Positions 1 to 5,039 of a DNA stretch of 5,043 nucleotides are shown here, in pieces. The notes beneath the pieces were generated by a model that saw only the letters and a program-made list of their open reading frames with translations, was not told the origin of the DNA and did no database searches. The DNA is from Spirochaetia bacterium (lineage in GTDB: Bacteria; Spirochaetota; Spirochaetia; PWKH01), in contig SKXS01000191.1 in NCBI GenBank assembly GCA_007128345.1, positions 1-5,043 on the forward strand, given 5' to 3'. A program made the position numbers and the translations under genes. How positions within the stretch are numbered: the first letter of the stretch is position 1; each line of letters opens with the position of its first letter.

Positions 1-839
1 CTATAAAGCTTACATTACGAAGCATACAGCCGAGCTTTGGAACTGATCCCTGCCATTTGATGACCAATCGGACTGGGAGTAGATTGTTTCTGGCAAATTT
101 CATGAGCGGAAACATTGCTTGGTATGCAGTTCATGAAGATGGATGCATTGGAGAAGTGCTCCAAGTCATTCAGCATGAGGGTTCCAGTACTGATGCGCAC
201 CGGCAAGCTGGACCCCATGCACATGCGGCAGTAGTGAGTCCTGATGATCGCTTCTTATATATACCTGACCTTGGTACAGATGAGATCATGGTGTATTCCA
301 TAGACTATGATCAAAACATGCTGATTCTCCGTCAGACCATCCGAACAAAACCAGGTTCAGGTCCCCGTTTCCTGGTGTTTCATCCTCATATTTCTGCAGC
401 ATATGTGATCAACGAGCTGGATTCAACTATTTATGTGTACAGATACCATAAGGAAGATGGCAATTTGTCATATATAGCAGCCTATTCAACCCTACCGCCT
501 GATTTCAAGGAGCATTCTACATGTTCAGATATCCGGATTATACCGTCAGGTGAGTTTCTGTATGCTTCAAATCGAGGGCATGATTCACTAGCGCACTATC
601 GCATTGACCAGAAATCCGGCAAGCTTACATTTCTAGCGCATACGTCTACGCTAGGCAAATGCCCTAGAAATTTCACTATCGATCCTTCAGGGAAGTATGT
701 GCTTGCAGCTAACCAGAACAGTGATACCATAGCAGTTTTTTCCATAGATGCAACCTCAGGAATGTTGGAAAGCACAGGTGCTCCTGTCTATGCGCCTACA
801 CCGGTATGTCTCTGCTTTCTGCCAATGCATAAGGCATAG
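1..839 (+). CDS. Beta-propeller lactonase family protein, 5' partial (6-phosphogluconolactonase-like)
   Basis: This is the C-terminal three quarters or so of a lactonase-family protein, the cytosolic seven-bladed propeller group that includes E. coli Pgl (hydrolysis of 6-phosphogluconolactone) and fungal carboxymuconate cyclase. The frame is open from base 3 with no stop, and the codons before the TTG at 57 already read as family sequence (KLTL...GTDPCHL), so TTG-57 and ATG-60 are not the true start. Family landmarks, numbered from the TTG: LFLAN (10-14), GPHAHA (52-57), a blade repeat around SPDDRFLYIPDLG (61-73), NELDST (119-124), SNRGHDS (171-177), PRNFTIDPSGKYVLAANQ (203-220), and the usual ending APTPVC (246-251). 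The family is normally about 340-380 residues, so roughly 80-100 residues lie outside the window. No signal peptide can be judged. The exact lactone substrate cannot be told from sequence; sugar-lactone hydrolysis is the default guess. The gene converges with the minus-strand gene ending at 1314. Confidence 0.9.
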   Translation, partial: IKLTLRSIQPSFGTDPCHLMTNRTGSRLFLANFMSGNIAWYAVHEDGCIGEVLQVIQHEGSSTDAHRQAGPHAHAAVVSPDDRFLYIPDLGTDEIMVYSIDYDQNMLILRQTIRTKPGSGPRFLVFHPHISAAYVINELDSTIYVYRYHKEDGNLSYIAAYSTLPPDFKEHSTCSDIRIIPSGEFLYASNRGHDSLAHYRIDQKSGKLTFLAHTSTLGKCPRNFTIDPSGKYVLAANQNSDTIAVFSIDATSGMLESTGAPVYAPTPVCLCFLPMHKA

Positions 840-890
840 ATGTATTCTAGAGGAATGTAGCTGTTCGCATGGATTGAAAAGGTGGAAAGT

Positions 891-1046
891 ATGAGAATCT
901 ATTCCTCAATTGTATGCATCTTGTGACCTGATGAGGGTCAACCAGCGCAGGCGCCATTTGGAGCTGATTGGTCAAACTGGGTAAAGGGCACGTATTATTT
1001 TATTACTTCTTGCCGTAAACTTTCTGATAATCACCACTGTCTATGA
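891..1046 (+). pseudogene. Possible gene relic: short frame broken by an in-frame TGA
   Basis: The ATG at 891 is preceded by AAGGTGG (879-885) at 5-base spacing, a credible ribosome binding site. The frame gives eleven residues, MRIYSSIVCIL, then TGA at 924-926. It then continues open for another 39 codons, with protein-like sequence such as GADWSNWVKGTYYFITS, before TGA at 1044-1046. The first eleven residues could be the start of a signal peptide or membrane anchor. I do not recognise the product. It could be a decayed gene, a short leader peptide (11 codons), or chance. UGA readthrough is possible in principle, but nothing here supports it; a selenocysteine insertion hairpin directly after the TGA is not evident. 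Confidence 0.25.
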
Positions 1047-1120
1047 GGATTATCTCTCATTCTGTAATACAGAGCCGATATCTGATAGGAGTTATTGATT
1101 GAGACTGAAAAAAAATCTTG

Positions 1121-1155
1121 AAGGAGGACGTGTGCATATGAATAAGCCTTCATGA
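1121..1155 (+). promoter_or_regulatory. Strong Shine-Dalgarno site followed by a five-codon ORF
   Basis: AAGGAGG at 1121-1127 is a perfect match to the 16S rRNA tail. It is followed after 10 bases by ATG at 1138 and the peptide MNKPS, then TGA at 1153-1155. The stop overlaps another ATG (1152) that opens a 15-codon frame ending at 1199. Such a strong site in front of almost nothing most likely marks the start of a lost gene. A minimal leader peptide is the alternative. Beyond the TGA the same frame reads WVKVCFIVFLSNLSS, a hydrophobic stretch like a signal peptide, before more stops. Confidence 0.4.
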
Positions 1156-1313
1156 TGGGTGAAAGTTTGTTTTATAGTATTCTTATCCAATCTCTCTAGT
1201 TGATGAAACGCTTATTGGTGGGTATAAACTTGGGAAACGAGGCCGAAAAGTTAAAAGTATTCAACAGATAATGGATTCATATGAGAAGAGGCTGAGATGT
1301 CATATCTGCTGCT

Positions 1314-2564
1314 TCAATCTTCCTGCAGCACAGATTGAGCAATCTCCGCCCACCGGATGAGTTTTTCAGGGTTGCCTACGACTGTTTCAATATCACTTAA
1401 GTTGATATCAGCGTTCACCCTGTATTCTTTTGCTATGTCTACCAGACGCTTTATTTCCTTACGCTGCTCCTCTTCAGTATATGTCAGCAGATGATTCGCT
1501 GTATGGACATGGATTTCATAGACATACTGCTGGCCGAGCTCCTCTATAATAGCCCGGGCGTCTGACCAAGGAGATATATGGAACCTGTTCAGTTTAGGGA
1601 GAGCTTTGATGGTTTTCGCTCGTTTCGTTAAATCCTCGCATCCATGGAAGTACACTTTCCCGAAGAGTTCAGACAAGCGTGCGTGATAGGGAAAAATGAA
1701 CTCCTCATACATATCGGGGGAGAGTACGCAGGCGCTCTGGTCACTGAGATAGGTCCAGCAGTTCTTGAGAATATTGCGGTCCTCAGGGCAGGACAGAGAG
1801 TCGGCATGAACCCGAAAATCCCAGGTTGATTCAGGATCAATCCATCTGCCTGCTTCCAGTCTGCTCAGTTTATTGATAATGCTGGAAGTGAAAAATTCCA
1901 TCATCTGATGGATGAACTGGGGTGCATCAATAGTGTCATACATGAGTTCATTGATTGAACGGAACTTGGTCATATCGTCAAAAGGATTCACGTTGGTAGA
2001 AATGAATACCTTCACAGGAAGCATGCCGTCCACAGCTGTCTGGTACTGCGCAACGAGTCTTTCAGTGGCAGCCTCATCAATTTCGTAGTGCTGTTCATGC
2101 ATGTGGTTAAGATCATCCTCGCACGTGATAACCGATTCATACAGCAGGGTATTGTCAGCCGGTTCAGTACCGTTTGTACCGACTGTCTTTTTGGATGAGA
2201 GCCCATATGGAGCTCCGGCATCCTTGAGAACCGGGGAAACCCAGATGGTAGGGAAAATAACATCAAAGTCCGGAATCCGTTGAAACTTATAGAGCCTGCG
2301 GTACAGTGAGCATGCAATATCCCGCTCAATCGGATCGACTGTTCGGATGCACTCTTCAGGGATGATCTCATGCCATACCGGATGATCAGAATGCTTCCAC
2401 AGGTGCACGTTGGTGAACACATGTCCCCTGCCTGTGTCATTGTTATGTGCAATCCAGCCTTGTATGCGTTGGAGGTTGGTTTGACTTGACGATAGTTCCA
2501 GTACCGAATCAACTAAAGGCGCTATAGTATCATGCATAACACATCTTACAGCGAATGAGGTCAT
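1314..2564 (-). CDS. Uroporphyrinogen decarboxylase superfamily protein (URO-D / corrinoid methyltransferase-like)
   Basis: This is a 416-residue cytosolic TIM-barrel protein of the URO-D superfamily, which includes HemE and the MtaA/MtbA/CmuA corrinoid methyltransferases. The C-terminal half carries the family pattern: DQSACVLSPDMYEEFIFPYH (275-294), FHGCED (306-311), LPKLNRFHISPWSD (322-335), then ELGQQYVYEIHVH. His307-X-Cys309 matches the position of the His-X-Cys zinc-ligand motif of the methyltransferase branch; the distal third ligand, a Cys in MtaA, is not obvious because no Cys follows residue 309. The N-terminus lacks the arginine-rich substrate-binding signature of true HemE, so haem synthesis is unlikely. 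Demethylation or methyl transfer is the family-based guess, but no corrinoid protein gene is present nearby. The start at 2564 is the first ATG after an in-frame stop, but it has no convincing Shine-Dalgarno. ATG-2537 (starting MHDTIAPLVDS) fits the usual N-terminus of such proteins better. A long hairpin lies 16 bases upstream. Confidence 0.85.
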   Translation of the reverse strand: MTSFAVRCVMHDTIAPLVDSVLELSSSQTNLQRIQGWIAHNNDTGRGHVFTNVHLWKHSDHPVWHEIIPEECIRTVDPIERDIACSLYRRLYKFQRIPDFDVIFPTIWVSPVLKDAGAPYGLSSKKTVGTNGTEPADNTLLYESVITCEDDLNHMHEQHYEIDEAATERLVAQYQTAVDGMLPVKVFISTNVNPFDDMTKFRSINELMYDTIDAPQFIHQMMEFFTSSIINKLSRLEAGRWIDPESTWDFRVHADSLSCPEDRNILKNCWTYLSDQSACVLSPDMYEEFIFPYHARLSELFGKVYFHGCEDLTKRAKTIKALPKLNRFHISPWSDARAIIEELGQQYVYEIHVHTANHLLTYTEEEQRKEIKRLVDIAKEYRVNADINLSDIETVVGNPEKLIRWAEIAQSVLQED

Positions 2565-2580
2565 TGCTCAATATATTTCA

Positions 2581-2629
2581 GCTTGCATCAGCCTTCTGCT
2601 TGCATGCAGCAGGAAAAGCTGATGAGAGC
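2581..2629 (-). promoter_or_regulatory. Long imperfect hairpin upstream of the URO-D-like gene
   Basis: The outer stem pairs CATCAGC (2586-2592) with GCTGATG (2618-2624). After a small internal loop, the inner stem pairs TTCTGCT (2594-2600) with AGCAGGA (2608-2614), including one wobble, around the loop TGCATGC. Beyond one mismatch the base extends by GCTT (2581-2584) with GAGC (2626-2629), one wobble. The loop region contains the palindrome TGCATGCA (2601-2608), and GCTTGCAT occurs twice, at 2581 and 2598. Neither strand has a T run after the hairpin, so it is not a standard terminator. In the minus-strand transcript it would end 16 bases before the start codon at 2564, where it could affect translation. 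A protein-binding site is also possible. Confidence 0.45.
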
Positions 2630-2769
2630 ACCGGCGAACCAACTAACCCCAATCCCATCTGAGTCTGCGGCGATATAGGCTTTAGGTACGCGTTGTGTAG
2701 AGGATTCCGATAAGATTTGCCATCTGCAGGGTCGAATAAACACGGCCTCCGTAGGTATGTATGGCACCA

Positions 2770-2907
2770 CTAGGATGTGTGCTCCTTTTCGGCGTAGAGG
2801 GACGGACATAGTTGTGACGGCGAGACACAGGCAGAGCATAACACGAAACCCAGTATGCGGCGACGATCTATTGAATATAGATTTGCTTGTAATCCCCTGC
2901 CTTTCAT
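2770..2907 (-). other. Weak 45-codon ORF with a signal-peptide-like N-terminus, possible relic
   Basis: On the minus strand an ATG at 2907 opens 45 codons ending with TAG at 2770-2772. The product has a basic stretch (DRRR), then a moderately hydrophobic run ILGFVLCSACVS, then PSLYA-EK, which resembles a signal peptide with a cleavage site. After the TAG the same frame stays open for a further 60 or so codons to about 2571, so a single stop interrupts a frame of about 107 codons. There is no ribosome binding site before the ATG, and I recognise no family. It may be the N-terminus of a decayed exported protein, or chance. Confidence 0.15.
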
Positions 2908-2910
2908 AAT
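2883..2910 (+). promoter_or_regulatory. Putative sigma-70 promoter of the VOC-amidohydrolase operon
   Basis: A -35-like TTGCTT (2883-2888, four of six consensus matches) and a -10-like CATAAT (2905-2910, five of six) are separated by 16 bases and followed by an AT-rich stretch. Transcription would start near 2917, giving a leader of about 90 bases. No better pair is visible between here and the VOC start codon. Confidence 0.4.
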
Positions 2911-2926
2911 GAATAATTTTTTAGAA

Positions 2927-2989
2927 AATATTAAACTCTTCGTGGGCTCCGGTGCGTTTTTCTGCTACACTTCAGCAAAGAGTAATATT
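2927..2989 (+). promoter_or_regulatory. Structured 5' leader: bulged 12-bp stem enclosing a smaller hairpin
   Basis: AATATT (2927-2932) and ACTCTT (2935-2940) pair with AATATT (2984-2989) and AAGAGT (2978-2983), giving two 6-bp helices separated by a two-base AA bulge. The 37-base interior contains a second hairpin, TGCT (2963-2966) with AGCA (2974-2977), which abuts the main stem directly and could stack on it. The structure would sit in the leader of the operon transcript and end about 10 bases before the ribosome binding site. It matches no riboswitch class I know. It may be a regulatory leader, or simply an AT-rich inverted repeat. Confidence 0.4.
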
Positions 2990-2999
2990 CGCATAGGTT

Positions 3000-3006
3000 A
3001 GAGAGG
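3000..3006 (+). promoter_or_regulatory. Ribosome binding site deciding the VOC gene start
   Basis: AGAGAGG lies 3 bases before the ATG at 3010 and 6 bases before the ATG at 3013. The second spacing is more usual, so translation may begin at 3013 and give MAKRPELKE as the N-terminus. Confidence 0.5.
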
Positions 3007-3009
3007 TAC

Positions 3010-3405
3010 ATGATGGCAAAGAGACCGGAACTTAAAGAAAACAAGGCTGATAAACTAATAACCTTTATCTACTACAAAGACCTCCAGAAGGGAATGGACT
3101 TCTACGGAAACACCCTGGGGTTTCCCCTTGAGATCGATCAGGGATGGAGCAAGATATATCGTATCTCCGAGGGCGGGTATGTCGGCGTGGTTGACGAGAG
3201 ACGGGGAATGCAGAATTGGAGAGAGGAGAAGACCGTCCAGATCTGTATTCGTGTTCCCAACGTAGATCAGTGGTATGAATACTGTGCAGATGTCGGAGTG
3301 TCCAAGCTCTCTCAGATCTTCGAGAGCAGAGAGCTGAAGATTAGAGCTTTTGTTTTCGATGATCCCGAGGGATACCAGGTGGAAATCCAGGAGTCTATCA
3401 ACTAG
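3010..3405 (+). CDS. VOC superfamily (glyoxalase/bleomycin resistance-fold) protein
   Basis: This is a 131-residue, single-domain cytosolic protein with the vicinal-oxygen-chelate fold, two beta-alpha-beta-beta-beta units. Unit one runs from LITFIYYKDLQKGMDFYGNTLGF (16-38) to YVGVVDERR (57-65). Unit two runs from TVQICIRVPNVDQWYEYC (75-92) to AFVFDDPEGYQVEIQE (113-128). The closing phrase F-DDPEGY-VE-Q is the family hallmark, and Glu125 is the usual C-terminal metal ligand. The first strand has Phe/Ile where a metal-binding His is typical, so full metal binding is doubtful. Members include lyases, dioxygenases, isomerases and drug-binding proteins, and sequence alone does not choose among them. 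The length is normal. The gene lies 9 bases ahead of an amidohydrolase whose ribosome binding site overlaps this stop codon, so the two are surely co-transcribed and probably act on the same substrate. ATG-3013 is an equally likely or better start, because the ribosome binding site is 6 bases from it. Confidence 0.85.
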   Translation: MMAKRPELKENKADKLITFIYYKDLQKGMDFYGNTLGFPLEIDQGWSKIYRISEGGYVGVVDERRGMQNWREEKTVQICIRVPNVDQWYEYCADVGVSKLSQIFESRELKIRAFVFDDPEGYQVEIQESIN

Positions 3406-3408
3406 GAG
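3404..3408 (+). promoter_or_regulatory. Ribosome binding site of the amidohydrolase overlapping the VOC stop codon
   Basis: AGGAG overlaps the TAG stop (3403-3405) of the VOC gene and lies 6 bases before ATG-3415. The arrangement suggests translational coupling and settles the amidohydrolase start. Confidence 0.7.
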
Positions 3409-3414
3409 AGAGAT

Positions 3415-4929
3415 ATGGGTGAAGACCGAGAATGTGCAGCTGGCAAAAAAAGTATTGCTGGTGAAAAGAGCGCGGCAGAAAGACGGGAAGGATCGGTATG
3501 TGTAATAAAAAACGCCGATTGGGTTGTTGCATGGGATGAGAAAACCCGCCGACACGTCTATATGAAGGGCGTCGATGTGGCCTTTAGAGACGACCGCATA
3601 ATTCATGTGGGCCCGGATTTTTCTGGTGATGCGGATCAGATTATTGACGGACGTGCCAGAATGGTAATGCCGGGCCTGGTGAATATCCACTCTCATCTTA
3701 CCGACGGGAGTATCGACAAAGGCGTCTTTGACGAAGTCGGGGCAAAAGCGCTCTACGGACACGCCCTCTATACACATAGCCCCCTCTTGCGCACCGCGGA
3801 GGAGGACATACCCTCAGCTGCTGCCGCATCGCTGTGCGAACTGCTGTCCAGCGGGGTGACCACTACGGTGGATATTGCCGGCGGGTACCCGGGATGGGTA
3901 GAATTGATGGGGAGCAGCGGTATGCGCGTAGTTCTGGGAGCTTCCTTTCGCCAAGCCCAGTGGATAAATGTACATGATCACAGAGTCGACTATCAGTGGG
4001 ACGAGGAAGCCGGGTGGAGAGGACTGGATCGGGCGTTGGAAATTGCCGATGCCGCAGCAGGCCATCCCTCGGGCAGGCTGAGTGCGATGATTGTCCCTGC
4101 TCAGGCGGATACCTGCACCAAAGAACTTCTGCAGGCATCCTACAGGGAGGCAAAAAAGCGGGGCATTCCCTTCCAGACCCATGCTGCGCAGACGATGGTG
4201 GAGTTTTACGAAATCCTCAGGCGGCACGGTCTCTCACCGGTTCGTTGGCTCGATTCTCTGGGGATCCTGGATGATCGTACGACCCTCGGGCACTGCATAT
4301 TTCTCGATCATCACAGTTGGTCTCCCCTTCGCAGCAAAGAGGATATGCAGCTCCTTGCAGATAGAGGAGTTACCGTGGCGCACTGCCCCACGGTGTTCGG
4401 AAGAACCGGAATGACATTGGAAAGCGCAGGAGACTACATAGGCAAAGGAGTGCATCTGGGCATTGGCACCGATTCCTACCCCTATAACATGTTGGAGGAA
4501 CTACGCCATGCTGCGGTGTATTCCCGTATAATAAGCGGAGACGTATTCAATGTTTCCACCGGTGATCTATTCTATGCAGCAACCGTAGGCGGGGCACGGG
4601 CTCTCGGGAGGGAGGACATAGGGCGCCTATGTGAAAATGCGAAAGCGGATATAGTTCTCGTAGATACCTCCCACCCCCTCATGCGCCCTCTCCATGATCC
4701 TCTGAGGAATTTGATCTACTCGGCCGCTGAAAGGGCTGTTACGGATGTGTTCGTCGACGGGCGCCTCATAGTAACAGACGGTCGGGTCACTACCATGGAC
4801 TACGACGCGGCTCTCAAGAGGGAGGAAGAGGCCCAGCGGCGCGCACTTGAGGGGGTGCCGAAAGCGGACCCAAAAAATCGGACTATAGAGGAGATTGCTC
4901 CGCTTTGTCTGGAGAGGGTGGATCACTGA
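3415..4929 (+). CDS. Metal-dependent amidohydrolase, chlorohydrolase-type (AtzB/TrzN/SsnA-like)
   Basis: This is a 504-residue cytosolic enzyme of the amidohydrolase superfamily (COG0402-like: cytosine and guanine deaminases, triazine hydrolases). A small beta-sandwich formed by both ends flanks a TIM barrel. The visible metal and active-site set is complete: PGLVNIHSHL with His92 and His94, QTHAAQ with His256, LGHCIFLD with His293, VAHCPT with His323, and GIGTDSYPYNM with Asp353. Other landmarks are NADWVVAWDE (33-42) at the start of the sandwich, ATVGGARALGREDIG (389-403) and AKADIVLVD (409-417). Deaminases of this clan usually have Glu three residues after the third His; here it is Gln259. 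As I recall, the HAAQ form is shared by proteins annotated 'chlorohydrolase family', so the enzyme is probably active with different chemistry. The substrate is unknown; hydrolysis of a C-N, C-Cl or similar bond on a heterocycle is the family-based guess. Residues 1-27 form an extra polar, charged extension before the conserved start. No alternative ATG, GTG or TTG exists there, and ATG-3415 has a good ribosome binding site. Confidence 0.9.
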   Translation: MGEDRECAAGKKSIAGEKSAAERREGSVCVIKNADWVVAWDEKTRRHVYMKGVDVAFRDDRIIHVGPDFSGDADQIIDGRARMVMPGLVNIHSHLTDGSIDKGVFDEVGAKALYGHALYTHSPLLRTAEEDIPSAAAASLCELLSSGVTTTVDIAGGYPGWVELMGSSGMRVVLGASFRQAQWINVHDHRVDYQWDEEAGWRGLDRALEIADAAAGHPSGRLSAMIVPAQADTCTKELLQASYREAKKRGIPFQTHAAQTMVEFYEILRRHGLSPVRWLDSLGILDDRTTLGHCIFLDHHSWSPLRSKEDMQLLADRGVTVAHCPTVFGRTGMTLESAGDYIGKGVHLGIGTDSYPYNMLEELRHAAVYSRIISGDVFNVSTGDLFYAATVGGARALGREDIGRLCENAKADIVLVDTSHPLMRPLHDPLRNLIYSAAERAVTDVFVDGRLIVTDGRVTTMDYDAALKREEEAQRRALEGVPKADPKNRTIEEIAPLCLERVDH

Positions 4930-4945
4930 GAGGCTGACGGGAATG

Positions 4946-4970
4946 GATGGAGAGGATGATTTTCTCCATC
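4946..4970 (+). terminator. Hairpin after the amidohydrolase, weak terminator candidate
   Basis: GATGGAGA (4946-4953) pairs perfectly with TCTCCATC (4963-4970) over 8 bp with a 9-base loop, 16 bases after the stop codon. The following TTATTCG is not a proper T run, so termination may be inefficient or Rho-assisted. No other terminator is seen before the right edge. Confidence 0.4.
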
Positions 4971-5010
4971 TTATTCGAGTATTCTCCCGGGTAATTCCTT
5001 ATTTTTATAT

Positions 5011-5039
5011 TTGACAAGTGTGGCGTAATGGTCTAAATT
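5011..5039 (+). promoter_or_regulatory. Putative sigma-70 promoter reading out of the right edge
   Basis: There is a perfect -35 box, TTGACA (5011-5016), then a 17-base spacer and TAAATT (5034-5039, four of six consensus matches), in AT-rich sequence. It would start a transcript just beyond the window, for a downstream plus-strand gene separate from the amidohydrolase operon. Confidence 0.5.

Larger units (their letters stand above)
840..1313. other. Gene-poor convergent intergenic region with coding relics
   Basis: This is 474 bases between two converging stop codons. It has no full-length ORF, and I found no strong intrinsic terminator for either flanking gene (no GC-rich hairpin followed by a T run). 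It does contain protein-like but broken frames. One is a start with a good ribosome binding site at 891, interrupted at 924. Another is a frame at 985-1098 that encodes a hydrophobic stretch, IILLLLAVNFLIITTVY, with no start codon. There is a strong AAGGAGG site at 1121 leading to a five-codon ORF. Lastly, an open frame from about 1178 to 1360 with a hydrophilic, basic product lacks a start and runs into the end of the opposite-strand gene. Together these suggest decayed genes rather than a functional RNA or regulatory region. I could not assign any relic to a family. Confidence 0.5.
2565..3009. other. Divergent intergenic region between the URO-D-like gene and the VOC-amidohydrolase operon
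   Basis: This stretch of 445 bases holds no convincing protein gene. Going left to right, it contains a long imperfect hairpin (2581-2629), a stretch with weak minus-strand open frames (up to 83 codons, with no recognisable family or ribosome binding site), a plus-strand promoter-like pair of boxes (2883-2910), a bulged inverted repeat in the expected leader (2927-2989), and the ribosome binding site of the VOC gene (3000-3006). I could not find a good minus-strand promoter close to the URO-D-like gene. Confidence 0.6.

Noticed and set aside
924..940. TGACC-N7-GGTCA inverted repeat
   Set aside because: Only 5 bp, not upstream of any credible gene; expected by chance.
927..976. CTGATGA followed downstream by AAAC, recalling a hammerhead ribozyme core
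   Set aside because: The second core element should read GAAA directly after a stem II, but here it is TCAAAC, and the pairing between the two parts is only a few bases with mismatches.
1279..1305. ATATGA / TCATAT inverted repeat as a terminator for the URO-D-like gene
   Set aside because: AT-only short stem, 15-base loop and no T run on the minus strand.
2012..2512. 166-codon minus-strand open frame
   Set aside because: It overlaps the URO-D-like gene in another frame of the same strand and has no family features.
2588..2839. 83-codon minus-strand ORF upstream of the URO-D-like gene
   Set aside because: No ribosome binding site or recognisable domain, and it runs through the hairpin at 2581-2629; not strong enough to call as a gene.
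3055..3777. 240-codon open frame on the minus strand
   Set aside because: It lies antisense to the well-supported VOC and amidohydrolase genes, has low-complexity translation and no family resemblance; it is a shadow frame.
3814..4414. Several open frames of 90-137 codons on both strands
   Set aside because: All lie inside the amidohydrolase, whose motifs fix the true frame.
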